Shown here in pieces: positions 47,688-56,977 of a stretch of 58,642 bases of DNA. A model generated the notes under the pieces. That model was not told the DNA's origin and made no database searches. It saw nothing but the letters and a program-made list of their open reading frames with translations. This DNA is from a virus: positions 1 through 58,642 of the IMG/VR virus record IMGVR_UViG_3300034683_000065; one strand, written 5' to 3'. Numbering within the stretch: position 1 is the stretch's first letter; every line of letters starts with the position of its first letter. A program made the position numbers and the translations under genes.

Positions 47688-47846
47688 TTAACTTACCTTA
47701 GCCTCTAACTTAGAAAGTCTTTCGTCTATATTAGATAATACTTTATTAAGCTTAGTAAAGGCTATATTAAGTTGAGTTAAATATTCTACTAGCATTCTAT
47801 CTTGAACTGAAGTAGGAATATTTAAAAGTTTAAGATTATAATCCAT
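47688..47846 (-). CDS. 52-aa coiled-coil protein
   Basis: ATG at 47846 behind AGAGAGAAG opens a short frame ending 2 bp before the Gly-rich virion gene. Very AT-rich codons, Leu/Asn-rich, with heptads at the end (LNKVLSNIDERLSKLEAK). Probably real, given the tight packing of the operon; function unknown. Confidence 0.6.
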   Translation of the reverse strand: MDYNLKLLNIPTSVQDRMLVEYLTQLNIAFTKLNKVLSNIDERLSKLEAKVS

Positions 47847-47874
47847 AACTTCTCTCTATTTATATATATATATA

Positions 47875-49710
47875 TTAGTATAGTTCACCCATACTACTTG
47901 CTAGTTGTATTCTAGAGATATATCTATTAGATATAACCTCTACTTCGTGACTGTCTCCACGAAAACCAGAGGGTAGTCTAAAGGGTTTACTATTAGTAAT
48001 TACTTTACTAAACTTAAGATCTTTATCTACGTAGTAATTAAAAGCACAAGTACTTTTTTTATACATAGTACTAAAGATATCTGTATTATCACCATTCATT
48101 GGGTATTGATTTACTTGTACACCATTAAATGCTGTAGATACAGTCGTCACAGAAGTATCTAGAATATCCAATACTGGGTCACTAAAGTCAACCTTAGCCG
48201 CACTTAGTGTAGAAATACCCTCGTCATTAGTAAACAGCTTAGACTTCCAAGTGTAGAACCTAGACTGCGCATACCCAGAGTCAAACTTCCAGATCGTAGG
48301 TTTTGCTTGGTTGTCAAAGTATACAAGGTACAGTGCGTCTTCTTCGTCGTCGATGAATGAACACGCACTAGACATAGAGAGTTCTACGGTACCTTGTCCT
48401 GTGTTAAAGATGTCGAGCAGTATGCCACCGCTCTTAAGAGGCGTGTTGTAAAAAGAAATGTACGCACCTCTGTAGAAGTAGCTTCGCATCGACTCTGGTG
48501 CATAGTCTTTCCACTCATCTTTAGTAATGATAGTCTGTGTAGCCAGCACAGGCGCAGTAGTGTCAATAGCCACAACACCATTTACACTAGCGTACAGAAC
48601 GCTACCATTTACGGAGACAATACTTCTTTTACTCAGGCACGGTGCGTGCTCATGGATAGGCCTGGCAACTACAGAGTCTGGGGCCTGTAGCGTGAGTATG
48701 TACGGGCGAGCCACTGTGCACACGACGAGGTTAGAACCAAAAGCTCCAAGCCCAACGATATCGTCATCTACAGTAACTGCGTACACAGAAGGCCAAGCAT
48801 GTACCTGATAAGGTTCGCTGAAGTATACAGTCCTACCTTTAAATCCAGCCAGTACCCCAGGTATCACGTTAACTATACCTGTGAGTCCAGACACCGGAGC
48901 ACTCCACGGCATCGACGTAAGAGTCTCCCCGAGCTTCTCTGTTTTTACAGAGTCCACCACGGTGAATGAGCTTGATGGTGCGTCGTAAGTCACACCACTA
49001 GGAAGACTGGTACCATCTACACTAAACTCTACAACGTACCTGTACCCAGTGTCACCCTTAGATGTCGTTGCGGATCTCCACAGGACAATACTAGTAATCT
49101 TAGAATCAAGATTAGTAGGCTTCTTAATTCCAGATATAGTTACGTTAGTAGTACTCTTTACATCCACGACAACTGTTCCGTCAGCACGCTTCGCAGGATC
49201 ACCAATCGTACCAACGTCTCGTTTACCATCTGGCCACGTACGAACGTAAGATATAGCGTACGTTCTAGACTCTACAACGTCAGTAGTGTCAGATGCAGTA
49301 CCAAGTGTTGGTGCTACAGCAGGACGCTCAATACCAAGAACTACTGTGTCTGCCACAGTGATAGTATCTTTCGTCGACAGTAGCGTGTTCGAGTCGAATG
49401 CCCTAAGCTGATCATCCAACCCAGATATTATTACACGTCTGGTCAAGTTATCAGCAATGGGACTTTCTACGAAGTCAACATCTTTGTCGAATGTCAACCA
49501 CTGCTCAGCACCACCCTGTCGCTTGTACAAGTAAAGTTCAGTTGGGAGTGTGTTTCTACTCAGACTCTTTATCAACAAGTCTTGATTCAGAGGTCTGAGT
49601 TCTCCGCTCCACAACTTTGTGTCAAGTGCTTTTTGAGCGACGTTACTAGCCAGCAAGTGTGGCGCTGTGCGCGGAGAAATACCTTTAAAATTGTTAAGCG
49701 CTATGTTCAT
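47875..49710 (-). CDS. Tail nozzle (tail tubular B-like) protein
   Basis: A 611-aa protein. The opening NFKGISPRTAPHLLASNVAQKALDTKLWSGELRPL matches the conserved start of podovirus nozzle proteins; a long beta-rich body follows (a propeller-like fold is expected). It closes the lower end of the tail tube. The 3' 250 bp are AT-rich, unlike the rest. Confidence 0.88.
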   Translation of the reverse strand: MNIALNNFKGISPRTAPHLLASNVAQKALDTKLWSGELRPLNQDLLIKSLSRNTLPTELYLYKRQGGAEQWLTFDKDVDFVESPIADNLTRRVIISGLDDQLRAFDSNTLLSTKDTITVADTVVLGIERPAVAPTLGTASDTTDVVESRTYAISYVRTWPDGKRDVGTIGDPAKRADGTVVVDVKSTTNVTISGIKKPTNLDSKITSIVLWRSATTSKGDTGYRYVVEFSVDGTSLPSGVTYDAPSSSFTVVDSVKTEKLGETLTSMPWSAPVSGLTGIVNVIPGVLAGFKGRTVYFSEPYQVHAWPSVYAVTVDDDIVGLGAFGSNLVVCTVARPYILTLQAPDSVVARPIHEHAPCLSKRSIVSVNGSVLYASVNGVVAIDTTAPVLATQTIITKDEWKDYAPESMRSYFYRGAYISFYNTPLKSGGILLDIFNTGQGTVELSMSSACSFIDDEEDALYLVYFDNQAKPTIWKFDSGYAQSRFYTWKSKLFTNDEGISTLSAAKVDFSDPVLDILDTSVTTVSTAFNGVQVNQYPMNGDNTDIFSTMYKKSTCAFNYYVDKDLKFSKVITNSKPFRLPSGFRGDSHEVEVISNRYISRIQLASSMGELY

Positions 49711-49732
49711 TACGCCACCAAAACGTTAATGG

Positions 49733-50158
49733 TTATACAAGTGTGGCTAGCTCTGTCCTAAGTGCGGCAGCCCTAGATTCTAGCTCACTAAGTATCCGCT
49801 CGTCCTCTGCCGTTGCCGTACCTGCGAGCTTGGCGCGCACGGGCCGCACCGATTGCAGGTCTACGGCGTCGAGTTCGCGCAGGATGTCTGCGCGGCGGGT
49901 GGTGACAGGGTCTGGTGGCGGTGTGGCATCCGCTGCCTCACGCGCGACCTCCCACGCTGCGTAGAGTGGGGCGACATGGGTTGTATAACCAGCGAGATCG
50001 AGCACCTCATTAGGCTCGCCATGCCGCTCTACCTCTCCGGTTTGTCCATCCCACTGGATGGCGTGGACACCTTGCGCAAGGCCAGAACAGTCTACGTGCA
50101 GCCCACGCCCGTCCACGATGACGAGGCTGTCGGCTGGAACGATGGTCACTCTAGGCAT
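49733..50158 (-). CDS. Tail-fibre assembly chaperone-like protein
   Basis: A 141-aa protein from ATG 50158 (AGGAGGT upstream on this strand); a longer frame to 50224 is rejected. MPRVTIVPADSLVIVDGRGL, then VHAIQWDGQTGEVE and the C-terminal helices, is the pattern of proteins found beside tail fibres in many Gram-negative phages, thought to fold or attach the fibre. GC-rich, like the fibre tip. Confidence 0.75.
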   Translation of the reverse strand: MPRVTIVPADSLVIVDGRGLHVDCSGLAQGVHAIQWDGQTGEVERHGEPNEVLDLAGYTTHVAPLYAAWEVAREAADATPPPDPVTTRRADILRELDAVDLQSVRPVRAKLAGTATAEDERILSELESRAAALRTELATLV

Positions 50159-50489
50159 GTGATACCTCCTGTATATCAATGATGTGTGGATGCGCGGTCG
50201 CGCCAACTGCGTTGCCAGCGCCAAGGGCAGCGAGGGTGATAGCCCGTGACGCCTCTGCCGCGCACACCATCTCGTTGCGCAGCGATTCGGTAGCCGCCGC
50301 GCCCTGCCGCACCTGCTGTGCGTTCTCGATGAGCAACACGGGCAGCCACGCCAGCGAGCATCCCCACTCGTCGACGTCCGCCCCGGTTTGCGGGTGCGTG
50401 CCGCGCAACTGTGTGAACAGGGCGCAGTCCAGCTGTCTGCATTCAGCGAAGCCCGCGAAGGGACACAGGGTCTTGTGTTGTATTTGCAT
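50151..50489 (-). CDS. Conserved small protein between fibre and chaperone
   Basis: A 112-aa protein from ATG 50489 (AAAGGA upstream); the longer frame reaching into the fibre gene is a shadow. It has an early Cys pattern (CPFAGFAECRQLDCALF) and a helical second half. It is a familiar companion of tail-fibre genes in phages of Gram-negative bacteria, but its role is unknown. It overlaps the chaperone start by 8 bp. Confidence 0.75.
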   Translation of the reverse strand: MQIQHKTLCPFAGFAECRQLDCALFTQLRGTHPQTGADVDEWGCSLAWLPVLLIENAQQVRQGAAATESLRNEMVCAAEASRAITLAALGAGNAVGATAHPHIIDIQEVSHA

Positions 50490-50491
50490 AA

Positions 50492-51403
50492 CTAATCCTT
50501 TCTTGCGATGATGATGTCGACGTATGCAAGGCGCAGGTCGAGTCCGTGGGCGTGGCTGCCGGAACCGCCCATGGCACTGGTGGCGAATCCTCGCCATGTG
50601 GAACCGCTTTCGAAGTACAACAACGAACTGTTGCCTCCGCCTTCTTGCGTCCAGTATTCCACACTGTGCGCGTGGTTCGGCATCTGCGCCACCGTCAGCG
50701 TCGTACCATCGGTCGCCGTGCGGGCGAACACCGTCGAGAACGCCACGCTGCCTCCGCTGCCCACCGCCCCGGAAACCACGCGCAGCGCCTTGTCGTTGAC
50801 GGTCGTGTCCTTCGTCCAGCCCGTGGGGGCCGTCGTCTGCTGAAACAGCATCCGCGTACCGGAGGGGAAAGGCGCGACATTCAGTTGCGAAGAAAGCGCG
50901 GCAAGGCTCGTCACGCCCGTGCCGCCCTTGTCGACTGGAAGAACAGACCCGGCGGCAAGCGTTGTGGCCGTGGCTGCATTGCCCGTGCAAGTACCTGCTG
51001 TTACAGCAAACGCAACGTTAGCGCTGCTAACAGTTGCAGGAGAGATAGCTTTGGTAGTTTCTACACCAGCAGCAACTTCTGCGTCAGAAGCGTAAGTAAC
51101 GTTAAGCACTTCGTTAAGAGCGCCGGCAGTAAGTCTATTTTCAACAAGACTGTTAGCGTTGAACGCTCGCGCAGTAGTTCCCTCTTGGGCACGTACTATA
51201 GTGAATACGTCAGCGTTGCGAGATGTTACTTTAACGATTTCTTTATTCCCAAGATCATCCACAAGTGTACAAAGAAAGTATTCGTTAGCGCCAGGAGCTG
51301 GGAACAAGTTACCGGTTTCTGCGAGCACAGTCATGCTAGTTGCAGCTGCCGTAATACCAGATGCAAGCTTTGTGCTTGCGTTATTTTTAAAAAGTATAGC
51401 CAT
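50492..51403 (-). CDS. Tail fibre (receptor-binding) protein
   Basis: A 303-aa protein. The N-terminal part (1-150) is a beta-rich attachment domain; GGTGVTSLAAL begins the distal part; GWTKDTTVNDKALRVV and the His-rich loops MPNHAHSV and GSGSHAHGLDLRLAYVDIIIARK are the signature of tail-collar or fibre tips. The distal part is distinctly GC-rich. It should bind the host receptor. Confidence 0.85.
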   Translation of the reverse strand: MAILFKNNASTKLASGITAAATSMTVLAETGNLFPAPGANEYFLCTLVDDLGNKEIVKVTSRNADVFTIVRAQEGTTARAFNANSLVENRLTAGALNEVLNVTYASDAEVAAGVETTKAISPATVSSANVAFAVTAGTCTGNAATATTLAAGSVLPVDKGGTGVTSLAALSSQLNVAPFPSGTRMLFQQTTAPTGWTKDTTVNDKALRVVSGAVGSGGSVAFSTVFARTATDGTTLTVAQMPNHAHSVEYWTQEGGGNSSLLYFESGSTWRGFATSAMGGSGSHAHGLDLRLAYVDIIIARKD

Positions 51404-51408
51404 ACTTG

Positions 51409-52167
51409 TTAAAACCCATCGTAAAGATATTTGTTTCTAGTAACAACTATGTCACCAGAAGGTTTACTTGTAGGTACAAGTGCTAGTGTGTTTGGCACTA
51501 TAGGCGCAACAGGCACAAGTACAACACCAGAAGGTTTATTTGTTGGTGTAAGTACTAGCATGTTAAACACTGGGGGTGTAATAGGCACGAGCACAGTACC
51601 AGAAGCCTTGTCTTGAGGAACTATCTCTGTCTTGATAGCCCCATTTCTTAACACTATGAACTGATCTGTCTGTCCAGTAACCACAACAGTGCTGTTAGAT
51701 ACAGCGTTCGTGTACCTATTAGCAGTAGAGGAGCTGTCAGAAGTTACTACAGCACTAGTGGGAGTAAGTGTTACAGTACTCAAAAGCTGAGGCGCAGTGC
51801 TACTTACAGACACAGAAGCTACAGCAGAGACTGCTCGAAGCCCTATGCTCTTAGCAGTTGCGCTGACAACGCACGAGGCTACTGACGTAAAACCACGTAT
51901 CCTTTTTGCAGACGCACTACTGCTGACACTGCACAGACTTGATCCAGAGACTAGCCTAATGCGCTGTATCCACACTGTACTGTTGGCTTTTATTTGCGCA
52001 ACTGCACTAGCAAACCCTCGTACACGTACTGGCATACTGGAGGATGAACTGGTGTTTACAGAGCAAGAAGACGTAGTCGTTACAAAGTTAGTGTAAAGAA
52101 CAGAGCGAAAGTTTAGAGTTTCAGAACCTAAAGGCAAATACGGTTGTACTGTAGACGTTGCTCCCAT
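51409..52167 (-). CDS. Ser/Thr/Val-rich virion protein with a 72-bp tandem repeat
   Basis: A 252-aa, low-complexity beta-type protein rich in Ser, Thr and Val. The C-terminal part repeats a 24-residue unit (K-x-S-G-x-V-L-V-P ... L-x-P-T) in DNA copies starting near 51454, 51526 and 51598. Between fibre and neck genes, so probably a fibre or baseplate-type accessory. Confidence 0.7.
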   Translation of the reverse strand: MGATSTVQPYLPLGSETLNFRSVLYTNFVTTTSSCSVNTSSSSSMPVRVRGFASAVAQIKANSTVWIQRIRLVSGSSLCSVSSSASAKRIRGFTSVASCVVSATAKSIGLRAVSAVASVSVSSTAPQLLSTVTLTPTSAVVTSDSSSTANRYTNAVSNSTVVVTGQTDQFIVLRNGAIKTEIVPQDKASGTVLVPITPPVFNMLVLTPTNKPSGVVLVPVAPIVPNTLALVPTSKPSGDIVVTRNKYLYDGF

Positions 52168-52189
52168 TATTGCCTCACACTAATAACTG

Positions 52190-52591
52190 CTATTCAAAGC
52201 TTATGACATTAGCGTTAGCATTAATGCGCACAGCGTCGCCAGCCATTATGTCACGAGCAGTGTCAAAGGGAGCCCAAATCAGCACGTTACCAGCAGTAGC
52301 TGCGTCACACAGAGCCATGTGCGTGATGGTTCCCCAGTTTACAGTGGCTGCAGGAAACTCAATGTGTGCTGCGTTAGAAGAACTTCCACCAGCTGCTGCT
52401 GTGTAGCCACCGAAGTCTGCCACTTTTACTCTGGTGTAGCCACCACCAGTTACTTCACCAGTGGGAGCATTCTCTTCAAGCCCTGTGCCACTCGTATACA
52501 GAGCCACGTAAAGCGTAGGCGGAGTGTACACAGCACCACGAAGTACGTGATCGAGCAGCTTATTTTCAAGGTAATTAGTTGCGTTGTTCAT
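52190..52591 (-). CDS. Tail-fibre-type small protein (Gp80-like)
   Basis: A 133-aa protein. NYLENKLLDHVLRGAVYTPPTLYVALYTS, then GGGYTRVKV, WGTITHMALCDAATAGNVL and a final beta strand match the small phage structural family in which a fibre or tail tip element is made from one compact beta domain. Function in adsorption is inferred. Confidence 0.75.
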   Translation of the reverse strand: MNNATNYLENKLLDHVLRGAVYTPPTLYVALYTSGTGLEENAPTGEVTGGGYTRVKVADFGGYTAAAGGSSSNAAHIEFPAATVNWGTITHMALCDAATAGNVLIWAPFDTARDIMAGDAVRINANANVISFE

Positions 52592-52596
52592 AGATG

Positions 52597-53241
52597 TTAG
52601 TAGTCTCCAAAGCGTCTAGGAACTACTATCTTAGTAGATCTTTGACGAGACTTGGCAGCCTTACCCTTCGCAAGTGAAGCGCCTGCCCTAAAAAGTTTAT
52701 TGTGAAATGCTGACAGAGTAGGCTCAGCCCACACTTTACCAACCATAGCGTGCAGCCTGTAAAGAGCACCGCTTGCGATTACCTCAGCCCAGTCTTCAAG
52801 CAGAAAGTCAGGACATTCAACAGCATCTCTCGTAGGCTTAAGTGCTACGTGTACCTCAAGGCTAGCAGGGATGTCCTCAAGCGGCTTACCCACCAACCTA
52901 ATTGTGTCTTCGCCATCCATGAAATACGCAGTAGGCTTAGCAGCCGCGTAGGTACGCCATGATGGGTACAGATCATCTAGGTCTTGCAGGTTAGTCTGCA
53001 AAAGAATCTCGTCGTTGATAGACGCGAACGTTGGTTGCACAACCCTAGCACCTGCAGGGGGAGCAAATCCGTATCGCGCTTCACCAGCAACAATGTCTGT
53101 CTTAGCGCTTTTCTGCTGCCACAGAAGAGACTTCTCGCAGAACTCGATACACGCACTACGGATAGCGCTGTTAACTATGCCAACAGGACATCCTTGCACG
53201 TTAGGCAAAACGAACTCATGAAAATCTTTCCAAGTTGCCAT
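52597..53241 (-). CDS. Neck/tail adaptor protein
   Basis: A 214-aa protein. MATWKDFHEFVLPNVQGCPVGIVNSAIRSACIEFCEKSLLW is the typical start of a podovirus connector-type protein; the rest is alpha/beta with a basic C-terminus. Directly after the first adaptor gene. It probably joins portal and nozzle. Confidence 0.75.
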   Translation of the reverse strand: MATWKDFHEFVLPNVQGCPVGIVNSAIRSACIEFCEKSLLWQQKSAKTDIVAGEARYGFAPPAGARVVQPTFASINDEILLQTNLQDLDDLYPSWRTYAAAKPTAYFMDGEDTIRLVGKPLEDIPASLEVHVALKPTRDAVECPDFLLEDWAEVIASGALYRLHAMVGKVWAEPTLSAFHNKLFRAGASLAKGKAAKSRQRSTKIVVPRRFGDY

Positions 53242-53244
53242 GTG

Positions 53245-53967
53245 TTACACAGCTCCTGTAGGTGCAGGCGCAGCTGTGGGAGGTACTGCTTCGATGCGCG
53301 GAATGACGTACAGCATAGACTTGTACTCCAACCCGAGCGCTTGGTAGAACGAAGCTTCGTATCTCTGTGCCACCTGCCTGTCTATTTGACTTGTGCTGTC
53401 TGTGCTGTAAAGCAAGTACAGCATATAGCTGATCAGCGGGCCTTTAAAGATGTCGCTTATTGGGATGTCCATTTCAAGAACTACTTCAAACGCATCCGAC
53501 ATCTTAGCGTATTCGACTACTCCGTGTGAGTAATCCATCTCTACGTAGATGTTTGGAGTGGCAGTAACTGGAGGATTCACCCAGAATGTGCGTGGAGAAC
53601 GCGTGTCGTACGCAAACTCAGTCACCTCTGTAGTTCCACCGACAGGTGCGTGCCAGTTATTGAAGTAGTCAAGATCTTTTCGCTCTACCTGAAATATAGG
53701 GTTACCATACCCAAGTATTGTTACACCATCCGGCGTGTTAACATTCGCATAAATCTGGATGAGTGAATATCCATCTTGAGGTATCTCTTGCCTAGTCCCA
53801 GGCTTAAGCTTAACAACAGAGGTTTTGACGTTGGCGTCAGGCCTAGACAAAATCAGCTGGTTAATTGCGTCATCTAAAAACTTCAAGTACTCTTGCTTTG
53901 TAATTCTAACGTAGCCAGAATCGTTGTAGAGAGTAGTTACCCGCTCGAGTATATCTTTTACTTTCAT
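53245..53967 (-). CDS. Head-tail adaptor (tail tubular A-like)
   Basis: A 240-aa protein. MKVKDILERVTTLYNDSGYVRITKQEYLKFLDDAINQLILSRPDANV is the start of phage adaptor proteins (DUF6682-like), followed by a beta-rich middle and a helical end with YMLYLLYSTDS. It binds below the portal ring. Confidence 0.85.
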   Translation of the reverse strand: MKVKDILERVTTLYNDSGYVRITKQEYLKFLDDAINQLILSRPDANVKTSVVKLKPGTRQEIPQDGYSLIQIYANVNTPDGVTILGYGNPIFQVERKDLDYFNNWHAPVGGTTEVTEFAYDTRSPRTFWVNPPVTATPNIYVEMDYSHGVVEYAKMSDAFEVVLEMDIPISDIFKGPLISYMLYLLYSTDSTSQIDRQVAQRYEASFYQALGLEYKSMLYVIPRIEAVPPTAAPAPTGAV

Positions 53968-53968
53968 G

Positions 53969-55792
53969 TTAAGAAAAACTCCAAGCGTTTATTGTAAACT
54001 TAGTCACACCAAATGGTGCAGTAGACCACGAAGTGTGCACTTGTTGCTGTGGCTGAACTGGAGTAGTCATCACAGCTATTGCGCCTATGTCAACACCAGC
54101 TTCTCCAGCACTCTTAAGAGCCTGGTTCTGCGGCGCAAACCCAGACTTTACCCAAGAAACCAACTCAGTGATAGACGCACCAGATGGCGTGTTACTTTGA
54201 GTCTTGGTAGCTGGGTCATATCCATTGATCGCGAGAAGCTTAGCTGTAGCAGCATTCACTTTCTCGTCTTCTGTCTGCCCCTCAGACGCCCAACCCTTAA
54301 GCACTGCGAACGTAGCCAAACGTCGAGACTTATCAGCAAACTGTGGGTCAGTAGCTGCGGCGCCAACTTTGTCGTTCGGACCTTCTTGTTCAAAAGCCCT
54401 GCCAACTACAGTGACATCCTTGTATGGCTGCGTCACATTTCCGAACCAGTTGTAGTCCGAGTACGACACCGTCTCTGTAGTGGACGCTGCGTTATCGTGT
54501 ACTCCGTAGTTAAGCGGAACGTCGCCCCAGATCAGGTTGGAACTGATGTGGTCAGTACCAAGGTAACCTTCTACGGTGTACTCGTACAGCATAAGCGCTT
54601 GTACGATGTTTGGTGTTGCGTTTCGTGCACGACAGTAAATTGTGTTCTGAGAAACAAGCAATCCTTGAGGAGACGTACCTGCACCAGCTGCACCAACAAG
54701 GTTGTTGCCGTAACCGATTAGCATGTTCTTTGTTACTTCGAGCGCCGGGGTTCCGTAGATAACCAAGTTACCTGTGTCGTCCCACCCAGGGTTATTGATG
54801 TCGAGATAATCAAAGATGTTGCCAGTAATGTAAGTAGTCTCAGTAGGCGTTCCAGACCCTGCTGCGTTCACACCGTGTGTATTTTCAAGGTTGGTGTGCA
54901 CGTAGCAATCCTGCATCCGTCCAGCCTTAACGCTAGATGTAGCGCCAAAAGCTGCAAAAGAATCTCCACGCGACGAGCGCACAGTGTACTGACGGAAGAA
55001 ACAGTCTAGCAAATCGTGACCACCACCTTGCCCGTGAGGAGTTGCTATACCCCACGTAGCGGAGTCGAACACAGACAGCTTGAAGTCTATACCTGGGCGG
55101 CCAATGACGTTGACGTTAGTCTTTCCAGAAGACTTCGATATGGTTACCGATTCCCACACTGTTTGTCCAGTGATAGTACCGTTGTATCCAGAAATCGTTA
55201 TGTTCCCAGTATCTCTAAAGTCTACGTTTCGGAAGATCATATCCGACGCAGCCTGCGCTGGATAACCAGAGCGTCCAAACGCTATAGTTCCACACCCAAC
55301 AAATACAGTGTTCGTGAGGTCTAGGGCTGGTGTTACTACTGCTCCAGTAGTATTACCTGACCCCAGAGTGACAGCACCGGTAGTTTGGAATGAAACGTAA
55401 CGCGGAACGATGCGTTGCTTTGGGTCAGAAAGAACAGAGCCACGAGTTATGGCCCCTGTTCCTGTTACCTTAGCCCACTGACCACTTGTGGCTGTTGACA
55501 AAAAGTAACAGTTGTTAAGCGTAAGACCACCAGAACCTATCACAAGCTCAGCACCAGGACCAAGGGTAAGTGTGCCGTCCTTAGCTGTGCCGTTACCTAT
55601 AGCCAGGTTGTATGTGCTTTGGTCAAGCTTTCCATTTACAGTCAGCGTTTTTTCAACAACGAAAGCAGCACCCAGAGTTACTGTGTGCCCAGAGGATATA
55701 GTGATGTCATCTGCTGATGCAGGAATAACACCACCAACCCACGTTGCTGTTGCTGACCAGCTGCCTGATTGGGCACTTGTTATAGTAGCCAT
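53969..55792 (-). CDS. Parallel beta-helix protein (spike or decoration)
   Basis: A 607-aa protein. The start MATITSAQSGSWSATATWVGG..P and G-H-T-V-T-L-rich turns, plus repeating N/G-rich rungs (NVDFRDTGNITISGYNG, NCYFLSTATSG), predict a right-handed beta-helix. Located between head and neck genes, it may be a tailspike or capsid fibre. No enzymatic residues can be named. Confidence 0.72.
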   Translation of the reverse strand: MATITSAQSGSWSATATWVGGVIPASADDITISSGHTVTLGAAFVVEKTLTVNGKLDQSTYNLAIGNGTAKDGTLTLGPGAELVIGSGGLTLNNCYFLSTATSGQWAKVTGTGAITRGSVLSDPKQRIVPRYVSFQTTGAVTLGSGNTTGAVVTPALDLTNTVFVGCGTIAFGRSGYPAQAASDMIFRNVDFRDTGNITISGYNGTITGQTVWESVTISKSSGKTNVNVIGRPGIDFKLSVFDSATWGIATPHGQGGGHDLLDCFFRQYTVRSSRGDSFAAFGATSSVKAGRMQDCYVHTNLENTHGVNAAGSGTPTETTYITGNIFDYLDINNPGWDDTGNLVIYGTPALEVTKNMLIGYGNNLVGAAGAGTSPQGLLVSQNTIYCRARNATPNIVQALMLYEYTVEGYLGTDHISSNLIWGDVPLNYGVHDNAASTTETVSYSDYNWFGNVTQPYKDVTVVGRAFEQEGPNDKVGAAATDPQFADKSRRLATFAVLKGWASEGQTEDEKVNAATAKLLAINGYDPATKTQSNTPSGASITELVSWVKSGFAPQNQALKSAGEAGVDIGAIAVMTTPVQPQQQVHTSWSTAPFGVTKFTINAWSFS

Positions 55793-56070
55793 TAGTCCTC
55801 TCCAAGTACTATAGTCTTAGTGCGCATAGAGCCGGCACGTGTAACGCGCTCTATCTCCACAGTAGTGATACCTTCTTCTTGCAAAGTCTCTAAGACCTCT
55901 CGTCTGTACGGACCCCATTCACCAGCAGCTGCACCGATGTACACCTTATCGTCGCCGATGCGTTGTACGTGGGCAGACATGGTGTACGGATCTCCGTACT
56001 GTTCGTGATCGGGCCCACACCTAAGCGTGTAAGCAGTGGGTGTGAGTGACACTCTTCTAGACTTAGACAT
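55792..56070 (-). CDS. Small head-module protein, unknown
   Basis: A 92-aa protein overlapping the beta-helix gene start by 1 bp. Alpha/beta with SKSRRVSLTPTAYTLRCG and REVLETLQEEGITTVEIERV. Conserved size and place suggest a head-associated role. Confidence 0.65.
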   Translation of the reverse strand: MSKSRRVSLTPTAYTLRCGPDHEQYGDPYTMSAHVQRIGDDKVYIGAAAGEWGPYRREVLETLQEEGITTVEIERVTRAGSMRTKTIVLGED

Positions 56071-56078
56071 CTTAAAAC

Positions 56079-56426
56079 CTACAACAAAGAAACAGACACG
56101 AGGGCAACAACTGAACTGGTGTTAGATACGTCAGTGATGCGGAGTGCCATGTCAGGAGAGGCTACTGGAGAAAACGTGTACAGTTTTACACCAGTTCCAG
56201 ATGCTGCCACAATAGGATCAGCACCTTCAACAGTAGAAAACGGAAGTTTCCCAGAGTTGCGAGCCACAAGTTCAATCTTCACAGAGCCGCTAGTGACATC
56301 AATCTGGAGCGTACCAGCTCCGTGCAGAGAATCACCAGAATTAAAGAAGTTCACATCCGAAAGGTCAAAGATCTTGGACTGCCCAGCAGTAAAAGATTCG
56401 CCAGCAGCCACAGTAATATTGAACAT
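56079..56426 (-). CDS. Small beta-sandwich-like head protein
   Basis: A 115-aa protein, almost all beta by sequence (MFNITVAAGESFTAGQSKIFDLSDVNFF). Its place after the capsid genes suits a decoration or head-fibre protein. No family recognised. Confidence 0.65.
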   Translation of the reverse strand: MFNITVAAGESFTAGQSKIFDLSDVNFFNSGDSLHGAGTLQIDVTSGSVKIELVARNSGKLPFSTVEGADPIVAASGTGVKLYTFSPVASPDMALRITDVSNTSSVVALVSVSLL

Positions 56427-56451
56427 AGGTACTCCAGAAAAGGTGTAATTA

Positions 56452-56871
56452 TTATTTATCTTCGTCTACGTAGCCAAGGAACGTGTACGGGTAGATGTTG
56501 ATGCGACGTTCTTTGATATCAGTAGAACCGTCCTTACCAGGCACGAATGCGTAGTCTACAACCTGAGCAAGGTCGATACAGCCACGCAGATACTTTTCTT
56601 CGAGCACTACTTCTTCTTCGTAGGGAGCCTGGAACGAACGCTCATTCAGAGAAATGAACACGTAGTTCGGGTTAGCGTTCGGGTTGTTGGATCTGTGGAA
56701 GATAACCTTGCACTTACGCGCGTCGTTAATTTCATTCTTCTCAGACTTCCTAAGCGCCTCAATAGCAGCCCCACGAATAAGGTTGCCTTCGCCAGACATA
56801 GGCACTTCGAGGTTACGCTTTTCCAGTTCCTTGATCAGCGATTCGTCAGAACCCTTAAGATTGATAGCCAT
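56452..56871 (-). CDS. Small head-module protein, unknown
   Basis: A 139-aa protein directly downstream of the capsid gene. Helix then beta pattern (CKVIFHRSNNPNANPNYVFISLNERSFQAPYEEEVVL), seen for proteins that follow N4-type capsid genes, where a role in head closure or decoration is suspected. Confidence 0.7.
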   Translation of the reverse strand: MAINLKGSDESLIKELEKRNLEVPMSGEGNLIRGAAIEALRKSEKNEINDARKCKVIFHRSNNPNANPNYVFISLNERSFQAPYEEEVVLEEKYLRGCIDLAQVVDYAFVPGKDGSTDIKERRINIYPYTFLGYVDEDK

Positions 56872-56977
56872 CTCTTTTTTTTAACTCCGTAAAATCTTTA
56901 TGTGTAAAACGTATAAACTTAAAAAGGGAGAGCCCGCCGCTCTCGGTGAACTCTCCCTACCGTTAGCTAGTCAAGAA

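Noticed and set aside
50151-50990. 279-aa minus frame overlapping the fibre gene
   Set aside because: Only its last 112 codons have a ribosome site and good codon use; the rest is a shadow of the fibre tip.
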